Shown here: positions 35,002 to 46,300 of the stretch, piece by piece
How the letters are laid out: the number at the start of each line of letters is the position of its first letter
Numbering within the stretch: the stretch's first letter is position 1
Made by a program: the position numbers and the translations under genes
The notes under the pieces: model-generated
What the model was told of the DNA's origin: nothing
The model's input: the letters and a program-made list of their open reading frames with translations, nothing else
The model's database searches: none
From: Rhizomucor pusillus
Lineage: Eukaryota > Mucoromycota > Mucoromycetes > Mucorales > Lichtheimiaceae
Assembly: GCA_900175165.2 (NCBI GenBank)
Contig: FWWN02000288.1
Location: forward strand, 1 to 64,000
DNA: 64,000 nucleotides
Reading direction: 5' to 3'

Positions 35002-35488
35002 GTGAAGTGTTGCTCTGCGGAACAGCAGTGCTTAACAGTGGTGGCTCGGTAGACATCTCCGTGGCGGCTCACCTTGAGAGCTGCCAACTCGATCGTATCT
35101 CGCGACCAGCAACACTTGTTTGTTCAATCATACCTGGTAGAAAAACTGTAAATAATCTTTAGACATTCTTGCAATGACGATGTATATTGTCTTCATCTAA
35201 AAAGATAGTACACCATTTTTCGTGAAAGTAAATTTCACCGTCGATGGAGATCACTGTTGGCACTTTACATTTTGAACTTTATTACGCGATGATAGATGTA
35301 ATAGCTTTACAATGAGGTAATTCTTCTCATAGTATCTTCATTTTCTTGCCCCTCTGTTACCCTGTTCTCTTTGCATTATTGTGCTACTTGTTTTCATAAT
35401 TTCCACACAGCATATTACAGTGCTGGAAGTAGAACTTGGCCACGAATTCGAGTTAAATACCAACGTGAAGAAAACTGATTACAGTGCC
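35002..35488. other. Intergenic between Lcl3-like gene and inverted-repeat element
   Basis: About 490 bp; A/T-rich 3' flank of the Lcl3-like gene. Nothing else recognised. Confidence 0.45.
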
Positions 35489-35598
35489 AGAAGCTCATTT
35501 GGTCCGGTGAAATAAAAGTGAATTTGGGTCCTCATTATGCACCAGCGTGGGTCTGGACCGCCTTTTTTTGAAAGAAAAATGAGCCATCCAAACCAATT
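35489..35598 (+). repeat. Left terminal inverted repeat (outer and inner blocks)
   Basis: Outer block 35489-35522 and inner block 35576-35598, separated by a 53-bp insertion relative to the right end. The insert holds GGGTCC and GGACC-like sequence and may be another repeat remnant. Confidence 0.85.
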
Positions 35599-35839
35599 GT
35601 AACCCACTTTTGCACAAATAACAAGTTTATGTATAAGCAGAAATCTATTTAACCGTGTAGAAAATGGTCTCAATAGTAATTTCCTTGCAGTGGTAGACAA
35701 AGAAATTGTGGATAGCGCAGGATCTCTGGACGATTCTGGCCCTTTCTCATGTTCCTCTAGTTCGACCCGCAGAAGTCCGTTCAGGAAACCGGAATGGTTC
35801 AACCGTAGTCTCCATATCTCTGGATGATCTTTGACATCT

Positions 35840-36493
35840 CGATGGCCGGATGCACCAGCGCGGGCGTTGCTGGAACCGTAGCACGTATCGTGTAATAGAC
35901 GCCAGATTGTCTGCAGCGTTACCATTGCGATGGAATACATGATTGCAAGACGGACAACTTACTACCCGGAACACCTTTTCAAGACCATCGTCAGTCGAGT
36001 CGTGTCTTGTACTGGTACCACACGGGTTCGCCGCAGAAAATCGAGTCCTTGCTCCCGACCTTGCCTGGTGCAATAGCAACATATTCTTGAGGAGAGATAC
36101 TCATCAACTCTTGTAGCTATATCGGCTACTGTGCTATCGCGGCCACGGTTACGTTGCTTGATTTTCCGGTACAGAGCATTGGCAGGCTTATGATCCATCG
36201 GTGCAAGGGCCCCTCTTCTCGATTTCCTGCTCATTCCATCCAAGCCAAAACCATAGACAAGAGGACAGTCGGCACGCTGAATGATTCGGTGGGGATGCAT
36301 TTCTTGACTCATAGCAAAGATACTGTTGGCTTGATTGATGATAAGATAGCAAAGCCTTGTCAAGACACGACATTTGCGCTATCGCATTGTCCCATATCCG
36401 GCGGCGTACGGATCGGTTATCGTAGAGGTTCCATAGACAGAAGCCATTGTCGTTTGCCTTGAGTTGCCCGAAGATATACATGATATTTGGCAT
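35840..36493 (-). pseudogene. TnpB/Fanzor-like RuvC-zinc-ribbon nuclease remnant
   Basis: On the minus strand, pieces in different frames read as the C-terminal half of a TnpB-related (Fanzor-type) nuclease. One frame gives CPLVYGFGLDGMSRKSRRG, then VADIATRVDEYLSSRICCYC. After a frame change near 35990 comes KVFRVVSCPSCNHVFHRNGN and AADNLAS. The layout (D/E-rich strand, SSxxCxxC, then VxxCxxC followed by RDxNAAxN) is the zinc ribbon plus RuvC-III motif of this family. Here the catalytic Asp of RDxN is Asn (RNGN), and further frame changes occur near 36360. It is therefore inactive. An intron could explain one break but not the lost Asp. Boundaries are approximate. Confidence 0.65.
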
Positions 36494-36579
36494 GAGTACT
36501 GCGCGGTTGCCCTTCGCTTAAAGCAGACTTGATATCGTCAATTAGCAACGTGCTAATGTTCAAGCTCTGACATGCCGTT

Positions 36580-37143
36580 TTGCTTCAAGTCTCCCACTCC
36601 TCAAAATTGCTGGACCATCTCCCATTACTGGAGAGGATACTTATGTCCATGATATCTTGGCCCCTCTTCTGGAATACACCTTCCAGCCTGAACCGCTGTT
36701 ACAGCATGTTTGGTAAGCGAATAGGTTGATCAAAACAATTTCGGCAATTGATTCATTCCTTGAAAAGGGTAAACACAAGCTTACAAGAACAGAAGAATCC
36801 AAGCCAGGCTACGCCGTCTTTTGTCTACGGCTTAAGCAAAAGGTTTATTATTCTCGTTGCCGAGTTCAAACCACGGAAGGGAAATCAAAAGCTGGAATCG
36901 GACCTTCTGAAACTCGCAGGCAATCTTGAATAAGCTGATAAGTTGGGAATCAGTCAGCCTACTGCGTGTGGCATATCGGTCACCAAGAACCATACATCAA
37001 CATTTAATCTGGACCTAGCTTCCCCTCGCATGTACCGTATGGTACAGCTATCATCTCTCGTGTTGTTTAAATCCGCAATCGAGCTATCACTCCTACCAAC
37101 AGTTGTTTGCAGACTGCAACAGCTCAAGGTATGCTGGCATTAA
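36580..37143 (+). pseudogene. Broken fungal gene with possible PD-(D/E)XK nuclease motif
   Basis: Plus-strand pieces read GEDTYVHDILAPLLEYTFQ, then an in-frame TAA right after HVW (about 36713), then KHKLTRTEESKPGYAVF. A frame change near 36815 follows, then FIILVAEFKPRKGNQKLESD, a TAA near 36931 and MYRMVQLSSLVLFKSA. This layout resembles a family of Mucoromycota proteins in which KPD and VxEVKP motifs form a PD-(D/E)XK-like site. Here KPG replaces KPD, while VAEFKP keeps the E-x-K. Family assignment rests on recall of pattern and not on a search. It lies divergently from the TnpB-like remnant inside the inverted repeats. Confidence 0.5.
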
Positions 37144-37507
37144 TTACCGCCCGTAAAATACAACAACTTGCCAAGGATGTGCATGACGGAAATCGACCGA
37201 GAAGCGATATTCCTGCGACATGGATGAACTCATCCTCTTATTCATTAATTCGAAAAAGACGAGCATCCGGGGAATAAAATGACAACTTGCCTGTATTAGT
37301 GTGTAGTTTATCATGTTTGCACTGTTTTCTTCATATCTCTCACTGGCACGTAAAAAGAACAAGTGACATATAAAGAGCTGTCATATGTGCACCAATTCCT
37401 TGCGCAATCCATAGTGAGTGCAACCAAAGCATGTGAGCAAGTAATGCAAAAAACAAAAGGCTTTTGTCTGTGATAAAGCCCAGACGAAGTCTGCTTAGTC
37501 CGAACCA

Positions 37508-37562
37508 AATTGGTTTGGATGGCTCATTTTCACATTTATTTCACCGGACCAAATGAGCTTCT
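37508..37562 (-). repeat. Right terminal inverted repeat
   Basis: Reverse complement of the left repeat. Outer block 37529-37562 and inner block 37508-37530 are fused without the left-hand insertion. The inner block lies in a small palindrome, AACCAAATTGGTT. Confidence 0.85.
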
Positions 37563-37733
37563 CGGAGCGTGATGGCTAGCAACATCTTGGCTGGACGTTT
37601 ACGTTCAACCCGATGATATCTATTAGCACAGGGCCAGAATTCTGTTGTCCACATATGATATCCGCAGTTCATAGTTCATAGCAACAATGTGGAGAGCAAT
37701 ATATTTGGATGAATGCAAAGAAAAAACGAAAGC

Positions 37734-39779
37734 TTATTGCTGATCTGTCCTTCTCACGGTATGTTTGTATTTTAAGGGGTAACCTTCCTTCCCGGCCTGT
37801 TTGTGTTTCTGCAACCGTCGCCACATTCGCAGCATATAATTGTCGGTTCGGCCAGGGAAGTGCTTTGCAATCTCTGACCATTTCTGACCAACTTCTGCCA
37901 CTAGTCTCTCGAGTTTTGCAAAATCCTATACAATACTTACGTGAGCCAAGTACTATATATTCATTATTTCCCAAGTCTCATAATACCTCATCCGTCATTG
38001 GGTCGCGAGTAAGAGATGGATCGAGTGCATTCGTGTATCGTTCCCTGCATTGCATATCTGTCCGGCCTGCAATGTGTCTTTGGACCTTGTTCCAGTTTCC
38101 TACTCCGTACACCTGCACAGCAGCCATCAACGCCGCATCTTCCTGTTGAGTCCAGCGGCAACGGCGGATGGCCGGATTGATTGATTTATGCCAACGTTGC
38201 AAACACTGCTGACCTGTCTTGTTGCCCAACATGGCTGCAATCTGCTGCCAGTTTCGATCGCCTATTTGTCGCACAGCATTCCTCAATGCCTCGTCGTCTT
38301 CCTTTGTCCACTTTTGCTTCACGGCCTTGTTGTTTTGAAGCGACTGATAATGCGAAAAGCATTGCGATACTGTTCGCGACGTCGGCAATTCTCTGGCTAT
38401 ATCTTCCCAGCGACCGTGCGAGCCGTGTTTTTCGACCAGCTGTTTTAGCATCTCGGATTCTTTCTTTGACCATGGCTTCTTGTTGATACTTGGATGTTCC
38501 TGCTGTGTCCACTGGATCATGCATTCGTTAGGTGTCCGTGATTTGATCTACTCAAATGTAAAGAAATGTGTCAGCAGAAGTAGCAGTTCTGTCTATGTTC
38601 AATTTCAATACTTGCATAATATCTGCTGATTCGATTCCAGTCTAGCCGTTCAACTGGGAAATTATCGAACTCTTCGTCCGGCATTTCTTCCAGCTGAAAG
38701 ATTCTGGTTTCCTGATTTGTACCAACAAGATCGCGAACCATTGTGCGCCGTGCTTCCTTGCGAACGGCATCCAGCAGATCTTGCCGCTCCTTCCTTTTCC
38801 CTATTGAAAAAAAAATCAATATCTACGTATACTTTTCACAATAATTGTATAAAACATACAGCCAATACGTCTGCCCACGTATCTATCATTGACGGTATCG
38901 TCCCATTGCGCTGGTCCTATCACTGGCTTGTCGCCGTTCTGATCCACAAACGGTTCAAACTTGACTGGGTAATGTCTAATTTTCTCGGCACGCTGTTTGC
39001 GTGCTTCTTCCTCCTTTATCGCAAGCGCTTGAACTTGTTCCTACAGTGACGGCAAAAATTTAGCCATTTCTAATCTTTCATTTCAATATCAAACTTACCA
39101 TTGCTCGCTCATTGTTTTCCATTTGTTGGTTAATCCAGGCGAGCTTATCCATGATAGCCAGCTGCATTTTTAAATTACAAACGAGAGCCTCACCGATAAT
39201 GCCAGAAGCATCGCCATTTTGTATTACTTCGCTCTTCTCGTAATCTTCTTCGTCGTCGGATAGTCTGGATCTTTCTTCTCGTACCCTGTATTTTGCCATT
39301 CTCTCGTTCTCTTTTAGAGGATCAACAGGGGACTCTTGGCTGCATTCCTGGTAATCCTCGTCGTCTGATGAATTTTCGGGTATCGCCACTTGATCTTCTG
39401 ACTCAAGGGATGCATCAGCGTCAGCGATCGTCGCCGCCGTCGTTGTAGCTGCTGGTTGTTTGCCTTTATCTCTTCGACGGCGTTTAACACGTTCAGCAAT
39501 GAGATTTGAGCGATCTGCTTCTGTTGGTGCTTCGGCAACTAGCTGCGTTACGCGATCGGGTATCTGTTCGGGTGTCTCGTAGTGACGGTTCATCTTTCGT
39601 TTGCGCTTTCCGGGTATTGGACGAGTTCGACTCGTGGACGCATTGGCTGTGGTAAGTTGGTCTTGCTGCGTACATTGAGCGATTGCTGCCGACTGTGGAG
39701 CAGTTTGATCAAGACTTTGCTGTTCTTGCACAGTCTCATTTTCAGAAGACGCTTGTGATTGAGTGCTGTGATCAGCCAT
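37734..39779 (-). CDS. Multi-Myb-repeat protein, SNAPC4-like
   Basis: Five exons on the minus strand: 39779-39099, 39040-38860, 38800-38616, 38547-37987, 37925-37734; 599 aa. The N-terminal third is acidic and low complexity with a basic stretch (KRRRRDKGKQ). A coiled region (KLAWINQQMENNERAM) is followed by tandem Myb repeats: KPWSKKESEMLKQLVEKHG, KWTKEDDEALRNAVRQIGDR, RWTQQEDAALMAAVQVYG, and LERLVAEVGQKWSEIAKHFP with RTDNYMLRMWRRL. Several Myb repeats behind a coiled N-terminus is the plan of SNAPC4, the DNA-binding subunit for snRNA promoters, but Bas1- or Cef1-type alternatives remain. Intron 3 starts GCAAGT (donor 38615), needed to keep frame. The inverted-repeat element ends 170 bp beyond its stop codon. 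Confidence 0.82.
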
Positions 39780-42067
39780 TGGGCTTTGGAAAAGCAGGTG
39801 GGACAGAAAGAGGGACGAGGAAAAGAAGAGAAAAAAAATAAAATGGTTTATTCATGCCGAATCTTCGGCGACCGTTTTCCAGGCCAGCCTGATCCCACTG
39901 GCGCTGGACCAATTCCAACTGTACGAACTGGCAGACAGTTTTCTAAATGATACCAGAGGCAATCCGAATGCCTTCAAACAAAAGAAGAGAATGAAGATAT
40001 CCCCGGCATATAGACTTCCGAAAACATGCCCGTACATTTGCAGAGGTTCAAACTCTCCTTCGAGATATCCTTTAATACAGACGAGTGAGCAAGTTCATCA
40101 GGATCCTGGCTTTGCAAACTCATAGAGACCTAAAAAGGAATTATCAATCAGCTAATAAATCCTATGATCCTTCCCATGAATACCTAGTAAGTTAACTTGA
40201 TATCGAGCACCTACGTCCGTGATCGCAATATGCCAAGTCAACTTTTGATGACTCGAATATTACCATATGCGCGGTGCAGCGGCTATGAACAAAGCATTTG
40301 ATAATATTTTTACTGGTGCTGCCGCGAAGACTTCAGGGACCACTAGGGTTCCTGCAGCAGGAGCAGTTGGTCCCAGAAGCCGTCTATCTTGCCATCCACT
40401 AAGACCTGGACCATTGTAAAGCGCGGTGGATGTCATTGAACAGAATAGAGTGTTAGAGATAAGAGCACAAAGTACAGGTATCTTCACAGCAAAGCTCTCT
40501 TGATGATGAGATGCAGCAGTCTGAATGATGACGATCATCGCTGTGGATGAAATCCAAAATACAACAATATCCAGCAACATATGGCTTTATTTAGAAAGCT
40601 AATGGAAGACATCAAATCAATTGGAAAAAGCTTGAGTGGGGATAACTGTGCCACTTTATTCATGTTCCTGAAACCTCTTCAAAATAAGAGCTATATACTG
40701 AGATTGCAAAGTTTGTTACTGTTCGTCTACGGATAGAAAACGCATGTAAGAGAATGAAATATATACTATACAGACAAAGCCTACCATGATTCGCGTGCTT
40801 TGGCAAAGTGCTGGAGAACATCAAAAAGTTGATCGCTCTTCAGCGACTCAAAAACTGTATGCTCACGTTTATTCAACAAGCACGAACCGAGCAGCCGTAC
40901 TTCGCAGCGCGATTTGTCGCAGCCGGAGCAGCGGTGGAGGATGCCAAAACGGATCCGCCGGCGTGGGCAATACCAAAAAGAAGTTTGTTCAAAATGACTC
41001 CATCGACGAAGAAGAACAGCCATTCCGAAAGAGTGGAATCGGCGTGCTTGACAATCTTTCGATCGAAGGATCTCGATAGCATTGGAAAGCGAAGTGCTTT
41101 TCCACAATCTCATATACCAAAAGGGTCGAGGCGAGCGCACGGGTTGAACTGGGTACGTTCGACACTTTCCAATGTGCTTCAGTTAGCATAGTCGTCCCTG
41201 CTGAAGGAATACGATCCGGAACAGAACCTTGGTCCATGTCGGGAAGAACACGCTGCAGCGTCTTAGCATGTTGGGTGTTTGGCGTACGGCAAGTCCCTTG
41301 AGGAAGCCGCGGCTACAGGTAGATACGTGTCGATTGTATATGCCGGCAATTTGGTCAAGGTGAGGATCACAGAAAGAAACAGGATGATGGATCCAGAAAA
41401 TGAGTTTGCATTAAGTGGTCGAATCATGCAGCTCTTCACTCCGCAATAATTGTGTAAAGATTGTCAGCATGAATGTGGGATAGCATCCATGTTCAATTCT
41501 TAGGTCCGCCCAGGAAACAATGAAATCGCTCAAAATGGTAGTTGGCGAACCCCATGACCACGGCAGAGGTCTATTTGTTGGTAGATCAGCGGATCGTCGA
41601 CATGGAGCGCAGAGTTGTCAACAAAGACACAGTAATTCTGGAATCCATAGACTGAAACCGGCCTGTTTTTTGAGTGACAATACAAATTGATAGACTTGTC
41701 CTAAGGTATGTTGTTATCAAATCCTCCAAATTTGTCTGCAGCTGCTGCTTCAACATCATCTGTTTCAAGAAAAACCACAAGAAGCTCTTCTTTAAAATGA
41801 TCTTTATGCTTGATACGCGTCGACTGTTAGGCTTCTCGAAAATGACTGTTGGAGAAAGGCGACGCCGATTTCCACCGAGGATAAACTTGCTTGTATTCTC
41901 CATTCCATAACAATTCACCTCGGTGAATAATATCAGACTTGTTAAAGAAAAAGGATGACGCTCGTTGTTTGTTTGCTTCCGTCTGTTTATTTGTTTTCCT
42001 TGGTGATCATCATAATCACTATCATTGTTAGACTCTTGCTACTCTGTTTGTTTAAATCATCAATCAT
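39780..42067. other. Gene-poor stretch with possible decayed coding pieces
   Basis: About 2.3 kb. On the plus strand one frame from about 40808 to 41450 stays open apart from two TAG codons, with pieces such as FIQQARTEQPYFAARFV and GRYVSIVYAGNLVKVRITER; I do not recognise the family. On the minus strand 39852-40580 holds membrane-like pieces (separate entry). The remainder (41450-42067) shows nothing I can support. Confidence 0.4.
39852..40580 (-). pseudogene. Possible decayed membrane-protein gene
   Basis: A 106-codon frame (40260-40580) begins MLLDIVVFWISSTAMIVIIQ and includes IPVLCALISNTLFCSMT, two likely membrane helices. It ends at a plausible donor, TG|GTAATA. Further left, 39852-40060 reads LQMYGHVFGSLYAGDIFILF, another hydrophobic segment. 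I could not join the two through any splice choice without meeting stops. It is either a broken gene or one whose middle exons I misread. Family unknown. Confidence 0.3.
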
Positions 42068-43372
42068 ATGTTGTACCTTACCAAAGATTTCTTTCCAATC
42101 TTTGTACCGCTTGGCGTGATTGGATTCTACCGGTACTTGATCTTCTTCATCAAGCTGATGGCGTGGGGCGTATACCGGCCGATCCGTCCGATAAAGAACC
42201 CGCTGTACCGTGCAGACCAAGACGTGACCATTGTTGTGCCGACCATCGATGCCGGAGAAGAGTTTGTCGAAGCGGCCCGATCGTGGCTCGCGTGTAACCC
42301 AAAGGAAATCCTTGTTGTCACCGAAGAAGCAGTGCGCGAACAGATCCAGACATTGATTGCCGAGCGTATCCATCACTCTGCCGCCGAAAAGATTCGTGTA
42401 CTATCAGTACCGAAAGCAAGCAAACGCATACAAATGGTAAAGGGCATCCAGCACACCACCACAGATATCCTTGTGTTTGCAGACGACGATGCTATCTGGA
42501 AACCCACCATGCTCGATTATATCTTGGCGTGTTTCGAGGACGAATCCATCGGCGGTGTGGGCACATCGCAGACCGTGAAACCCCTCCACAAGTGGCGATC
42601 CATCTGGGAAGTCTTGGCCGGGTTCCGACTTACCATTCGCAACATTGAAGTCGCTGCATCGACGCACATTGACGGCGGCGTGTGCTGCATTTCTGGTCGC
42701 ACTGCTGCGTACAGAACCATTATCCTTAAAGACCCAAGCTTCCAACACAACTTTGTCAACGATTACTGGCGTGGAAAATACCTTTTGAACTCGGGCGACG
42801 ACAAGTTTCTGACGCGATGGATGATATCGCACGGATGGCGCACGTACATGCAAGTGTGCCCGGAAGCAGAGCTCTTGTCAACGTTCAAGGATAACTGGCG
42901 ATTTTTGAACCAGGTGCTTCGGTGGACTCGCAACACTTGGCGCTCGGATTTTCGATCTCTGTTTGTGGAACGGTTCATCTGGACTAGACATCCATTTGTT
43001 GCTTACACCATGATTGACAAGATTTTCAACCCGTTAACTCTCCTCAGCGGCCCCGCCTCTGTCATTGTCCTGTGCTTCTTGCAATACCACTTGCCTCAAT
43101 GGAACATTGCTTCCTCGTACATTGTATGGCTCTGTCTCACCCGTCTTGTCAAACTATCACCACATCTTGTCCGATGGCCACACCACTTTGTTGCCCTGCC
43201 TGCATTTTTGTTATTCAATTTCTACTTTGCTTGCATGAAGATATACGCGCTGTTCACACTCAATGTCACCGGATGGGGTACCCGCAAGGAAGCGCCTGCA
43301 GCAGCAGCAACAACAACAGCAATACCAACGCCCGTAGCTGCCGAGAGACTTGCAGCATCGCAGCAAACATAA
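42068..43372 (+). CDS. GT2 family membrane glycosyltransferase (Cps1/hyaluronan-synthase-like)
   Basis: 434 aa, single exon. An N-terminal membrane segment (IFVPLGVIGFYRYLIFFI) is followed by a GT-A domain: DVTIVVPTIDAGEE, VFADDDAIWKP (DDD metal/UDP site), GGVCCISGRTAAYR, NSGDDKFLTRW and the processive-type QVLRWTRNTWRSDF. Then come several C-terminal helices (LLSGPASVIVLCFL, IVWLCLTRLVKL, FLLFNFYFACM). This matches the fungal type-2 glycosyltransferase family including Cps1 and the hyphal-growth GT2 proteins, which make an extracellular or wall glycan from a UDP-sugar. The product cannot be read from sequence. The Ala/Thr-rich tail is unconserved. Confidence 0.88.
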   Translation: MLYLTKDFFPIFVPLGVIGFYRYLIFFIKLMAWGVYRPIRPIKNPLYRADQDVTIVVPTIDAGEEFVEAARSWLACNPKEILVVTEEAVREQIQTLIAERIHHSAAEKIRVLSVPKASKRIQMVKGIQHTTTDILVFADDDAIWKPTMLDYILACFEDESIGGVGTSQTVKPLHKWRSIWEVLAGFRLTIRNIEVAASTHIDGGVCCISGRTAAYRTIILKDPSFQHNFVNDYWRGKYLLNSGDDKFLTRWMISHGWRTYMQVCPEAELLSTFKDNWRFLNQVLRWTRNTWRSDFRSLFVERFIWTRHPFVAYTMIDKIFNPLTLLSGPASVIVLCFLQYHLPQWNIASSYIVWLCLTRLVKLSPHLVRWPHHFVALPAFLLFNFYFACMKIYALFTLNVTGWGTRKEAPAAAATTTAIPTPVAAERLAASQQT

Positions 43373-43386
43373 TAAAAAGCTTATTT

Positions 43387-46300
43387 TTATAACCCCAAAC
43401 TATCAAATAGTTCATCCGTCGTCATCATGCTAACATCTTTCTCTTCCTTCTTGTCTTTCAGTTTTTGTTTCCGTTCTTCTTGTTCTTGTTCTTGAGACTC
43501 TACTTGCCACGACATTGCTTGCGACAGACGCGCAGGTACTTGCTGATCTTCTTCTCCACCATCCACTGTTGCATCGCTGTCCTCTGCCTCTTCATCCTGC
43601 GCGTGTTCGGGTATTATATCTTGCTTTTCATGCTGATATTCCTCAGAGTGCTGTGCTGGTTTCTCTTCATCCAACCTAAATACTGAACTGGGTTGCGGTG
43701 AAGGGATACTCTGTGCAGTGCAGGATATTTGGGGTTAGATATCAAGAAAAATAGGTAGCAAATCACTCAGTCTTTACCTCTGGCTCATCCATGTCAATCT
43801 CTACAATTGGCGCTTTCTGTCGTGCTCGTCTACCAGGTCCTCGTCTCGGCGGCGCTGACAATGTTTCTGGTTCATCGACAGAGACATTCTCCCCCTCCTC
43901 CTTCTCTTCTTCTTCACTCTCAAGTTGTTGTTGCTTCTTTTTCCTTCTACCTGGCTTGGTTTTCGTTTCTCCTGCGGTTGTTGTTGCTGCTCCTCCTCTT
44001 TTGTCTGTTGTATTTCTCTTTGCTGGTTTCTTCTTCTCCTCCTTTACTGTTATCGTGGTATCGGTATCCTTTTTCGTCGTTCGCCCTCCTTTCCTCTTCT
44101 TTTCCTGCGCAGGTGGTTCTCTGTTCCACGGTAGCACTCGCTTTCTCGGTACTGACATCGGCGCCGCTGGCGGTGGTAGCTCCACTTGTACCGGTGAGCT
44201 CGGTTTTGCCTTTTCTTTCTCTTGTTGTTCTTTACGTGTCTCTTTTTTTGCCTCAGGTGAAGGCGGTGGTGTGGAGGAGGCGGCGGAGGCAGTACCATCA
44301 TCATCATCATTATCGTCTTTAACTTGTTCTGGAGTAAATGTCGTTGCTGGCTTCGCTGTAATAGCTTCTTGCATGTCTCCCAATGGCTGAGTAGTCTCCG
44401 GAGACTCAGGGTCGCAGAGACTCGACATCTTTCGGGACCTTAATGCTGCATCGTGGATATCTTTACTAACACTACTGTCGTTGTTGTCGTTATCAAACCC
44501 GGCAGGTTCCTGCATATCCATGTCAAAGTCTACAGGCAGGGTATCGCTGAATATCGGCTCATCTGCTGGAGGCGACTTTACGGTTACTGGTGGCGCAACA
44601 ACAGGTTTTTGCTCCGTTTCTGATGGTGTTTCGGCTGCAGATTTGGCTGCTTGTGATTGACGTGCAGCGTCTACCTCAAAATCGTCGCCGTTGACCATAA
44701 ACCGCATCAAAAGGGCTACAACGTGTTTGCATTTTCCTTGCTTGCCGGCCGGGCATGAGCAGTGACTATCCGAGAACTCTTTTTTTCATATACAATTAAG
44801 ATTACGTTTCAACCCTGGTGCGCTAAATAAAGGATCTTTACCGATTTTATCGTCGCCCTTCCGTTTTAGAGTCGCTGATACATCGTAAGGCACGCTCACT
44901 GTCCCTTTGGCGTGGCCCGAGATGTGCAGCCTCCTGCTGTTGCCGTATAAAAATAGATCGGTCAACGTATGGAGGATCCCTTCACCTCGGCTGTAGGCGC
45001 CTTGATTGTTGATATATTCTTTAATTGCTACATCGTTCATGTTATCCGAGTACATTAGTGACAGCGTAGACGGGTCGATATCTTCTCGTTCATTTTCATC
45101 CACACTGCCGGTTCGTTCAACATCCGTTGTGCCCTGCTGCTGGTAGGAAGATACCATTTCTTGGTCCAACATGGACCCTTTGCATCGTTCCAAGGCTACC
45201 GATTTCCATTTTTTGAATATGTCCGTATGCTAAATGTCGAGTAAGCTTCCTTCGTCATTTTTGCAGCCTTGTTGGTGGTCGAGATCTTACGGATGCAGAT
45301 ACACTGTGTATTGCTACGTTGGACACTTGCTCTGATATAGTCTTTTGATTTGTCTCGATGGCAAGCAACGGTGTCAAGTAAGCTTGGCGGTCAATTTGCT
45401 TGATATCTCTGCGACGACGAGTAAATACAGTTGCTGCTGCTTTTGATTCCAGCTGGTAGGACTTACAATCTCGATGGCAAAATATATCGCAGTGAATCAT
45501 CATGTCCTTCCTTGAATTGTGCAGACTGCATTGTTTTCATACTATATATTACAGAATTAACCTTTCGCAAATGTGGGACTAGAAATCTACTTACAACTCG
45601 GCTTTCCATCTTTTCCTGTCTCTCCTTTCGCTCTTGTTTAAATTGATAGTCGTCATTTTTGCAAAGAGTTCTGGATATTCGCTGCAGGAAGAGGAGGTTT
45701 CTGATCCTGATAAAAGAACAGATCTCGCCAGGCACAGATGATGACGATGCTGCAGCCTATTCATGTATGTCGGAAGAACAGTTCCGTAAACTGAAAGCGG
45801 CAAGATAATTCTTACCAAGCAATGGTGCGCTCAAGTGGTATATCCTCTGATCTTTGGTAATCGATCGCATACAGGTATATTGGAAGCGTATTCCCGATCT
45901 TTTCCAATGCAGAGTATACCGAGTGTCGATGCTTACTGAGAATATTTGCTTTCCTATGTGCATATGCTGTGTCAGAACATGCATGTAATGACTTTCTTGT
46001 TTTTACTTACTCTTTACCACTTTTGTGTTCAAACGCTGCAATGTTGCCATACAGATCTCTTTCCTTTGCTATCAGCGCTACAGTGCTATTGTTTTTTGCA
46101 ACGTAAGATTCCACCAGATCGCAGCATATCATATCATTCTACTAGACATACGTTGGGTTCTGCAAATCGGACGCTACGTCCATCCACCCCTGAATGGCAG
46201 AGGTAAGGTTGTCATTCAAGATGAATCCACTTTTATCCGAATATCGACACATATTCCCGGTAATATTTACAAGCAATGCCTTGTCACTTTAAGCAGCGGG

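Larger units (their letters stand above)
35489..37562. mobile_element. 2.07 kb terminal-inverted-repeat element with two broken genes
   Basis: The ends are inverted copies of each other. Plus strand at 35489-35522 and the reverse complement of 37529-37562 agree at about 33 of 34 positions, both beginning AGAAGCTCATTTGGTCCGG. A second inner block matches over 23 bp, 35576-35598 against the complement of 37508-37530, read as AAAATGAGCCATCCAAACC and onward. On the left an extra ~50 bp separates outer and inner blocks; on the right they join directly. Inside are a minus-strand TnpB/Fanzor-like remnant and a plus-strand nuclease-like remnant, arranged divergently. I see no clear target-site duplication (flanks ACAGTGCC and CGGAGCGT). 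Both genes have stops and frameshifts, so the copy is dead or needs help from elsewhere. Confidence 0.8.

Noticed and set aside
35489..37562. CRISPR-like or tandem-repeat array inside the element
   Set aside because: Only two inverted end repeats are present; no regularly spaced direct repeats.
43791..44390. 199-codon plus-strand ORF rich in Ser, Phe and Val
   Set aside because: It is the antisense shadow of the low-complexity tail of the SWIM protein, whose minus-strand exons join in phase.
45640..45760. Apparent frameshift in an A-run of the SWIM gene
   Set aside because: It arose from choosing a wrong acceptor; the acceptor before 45756 gives an open frame through the whole exon.
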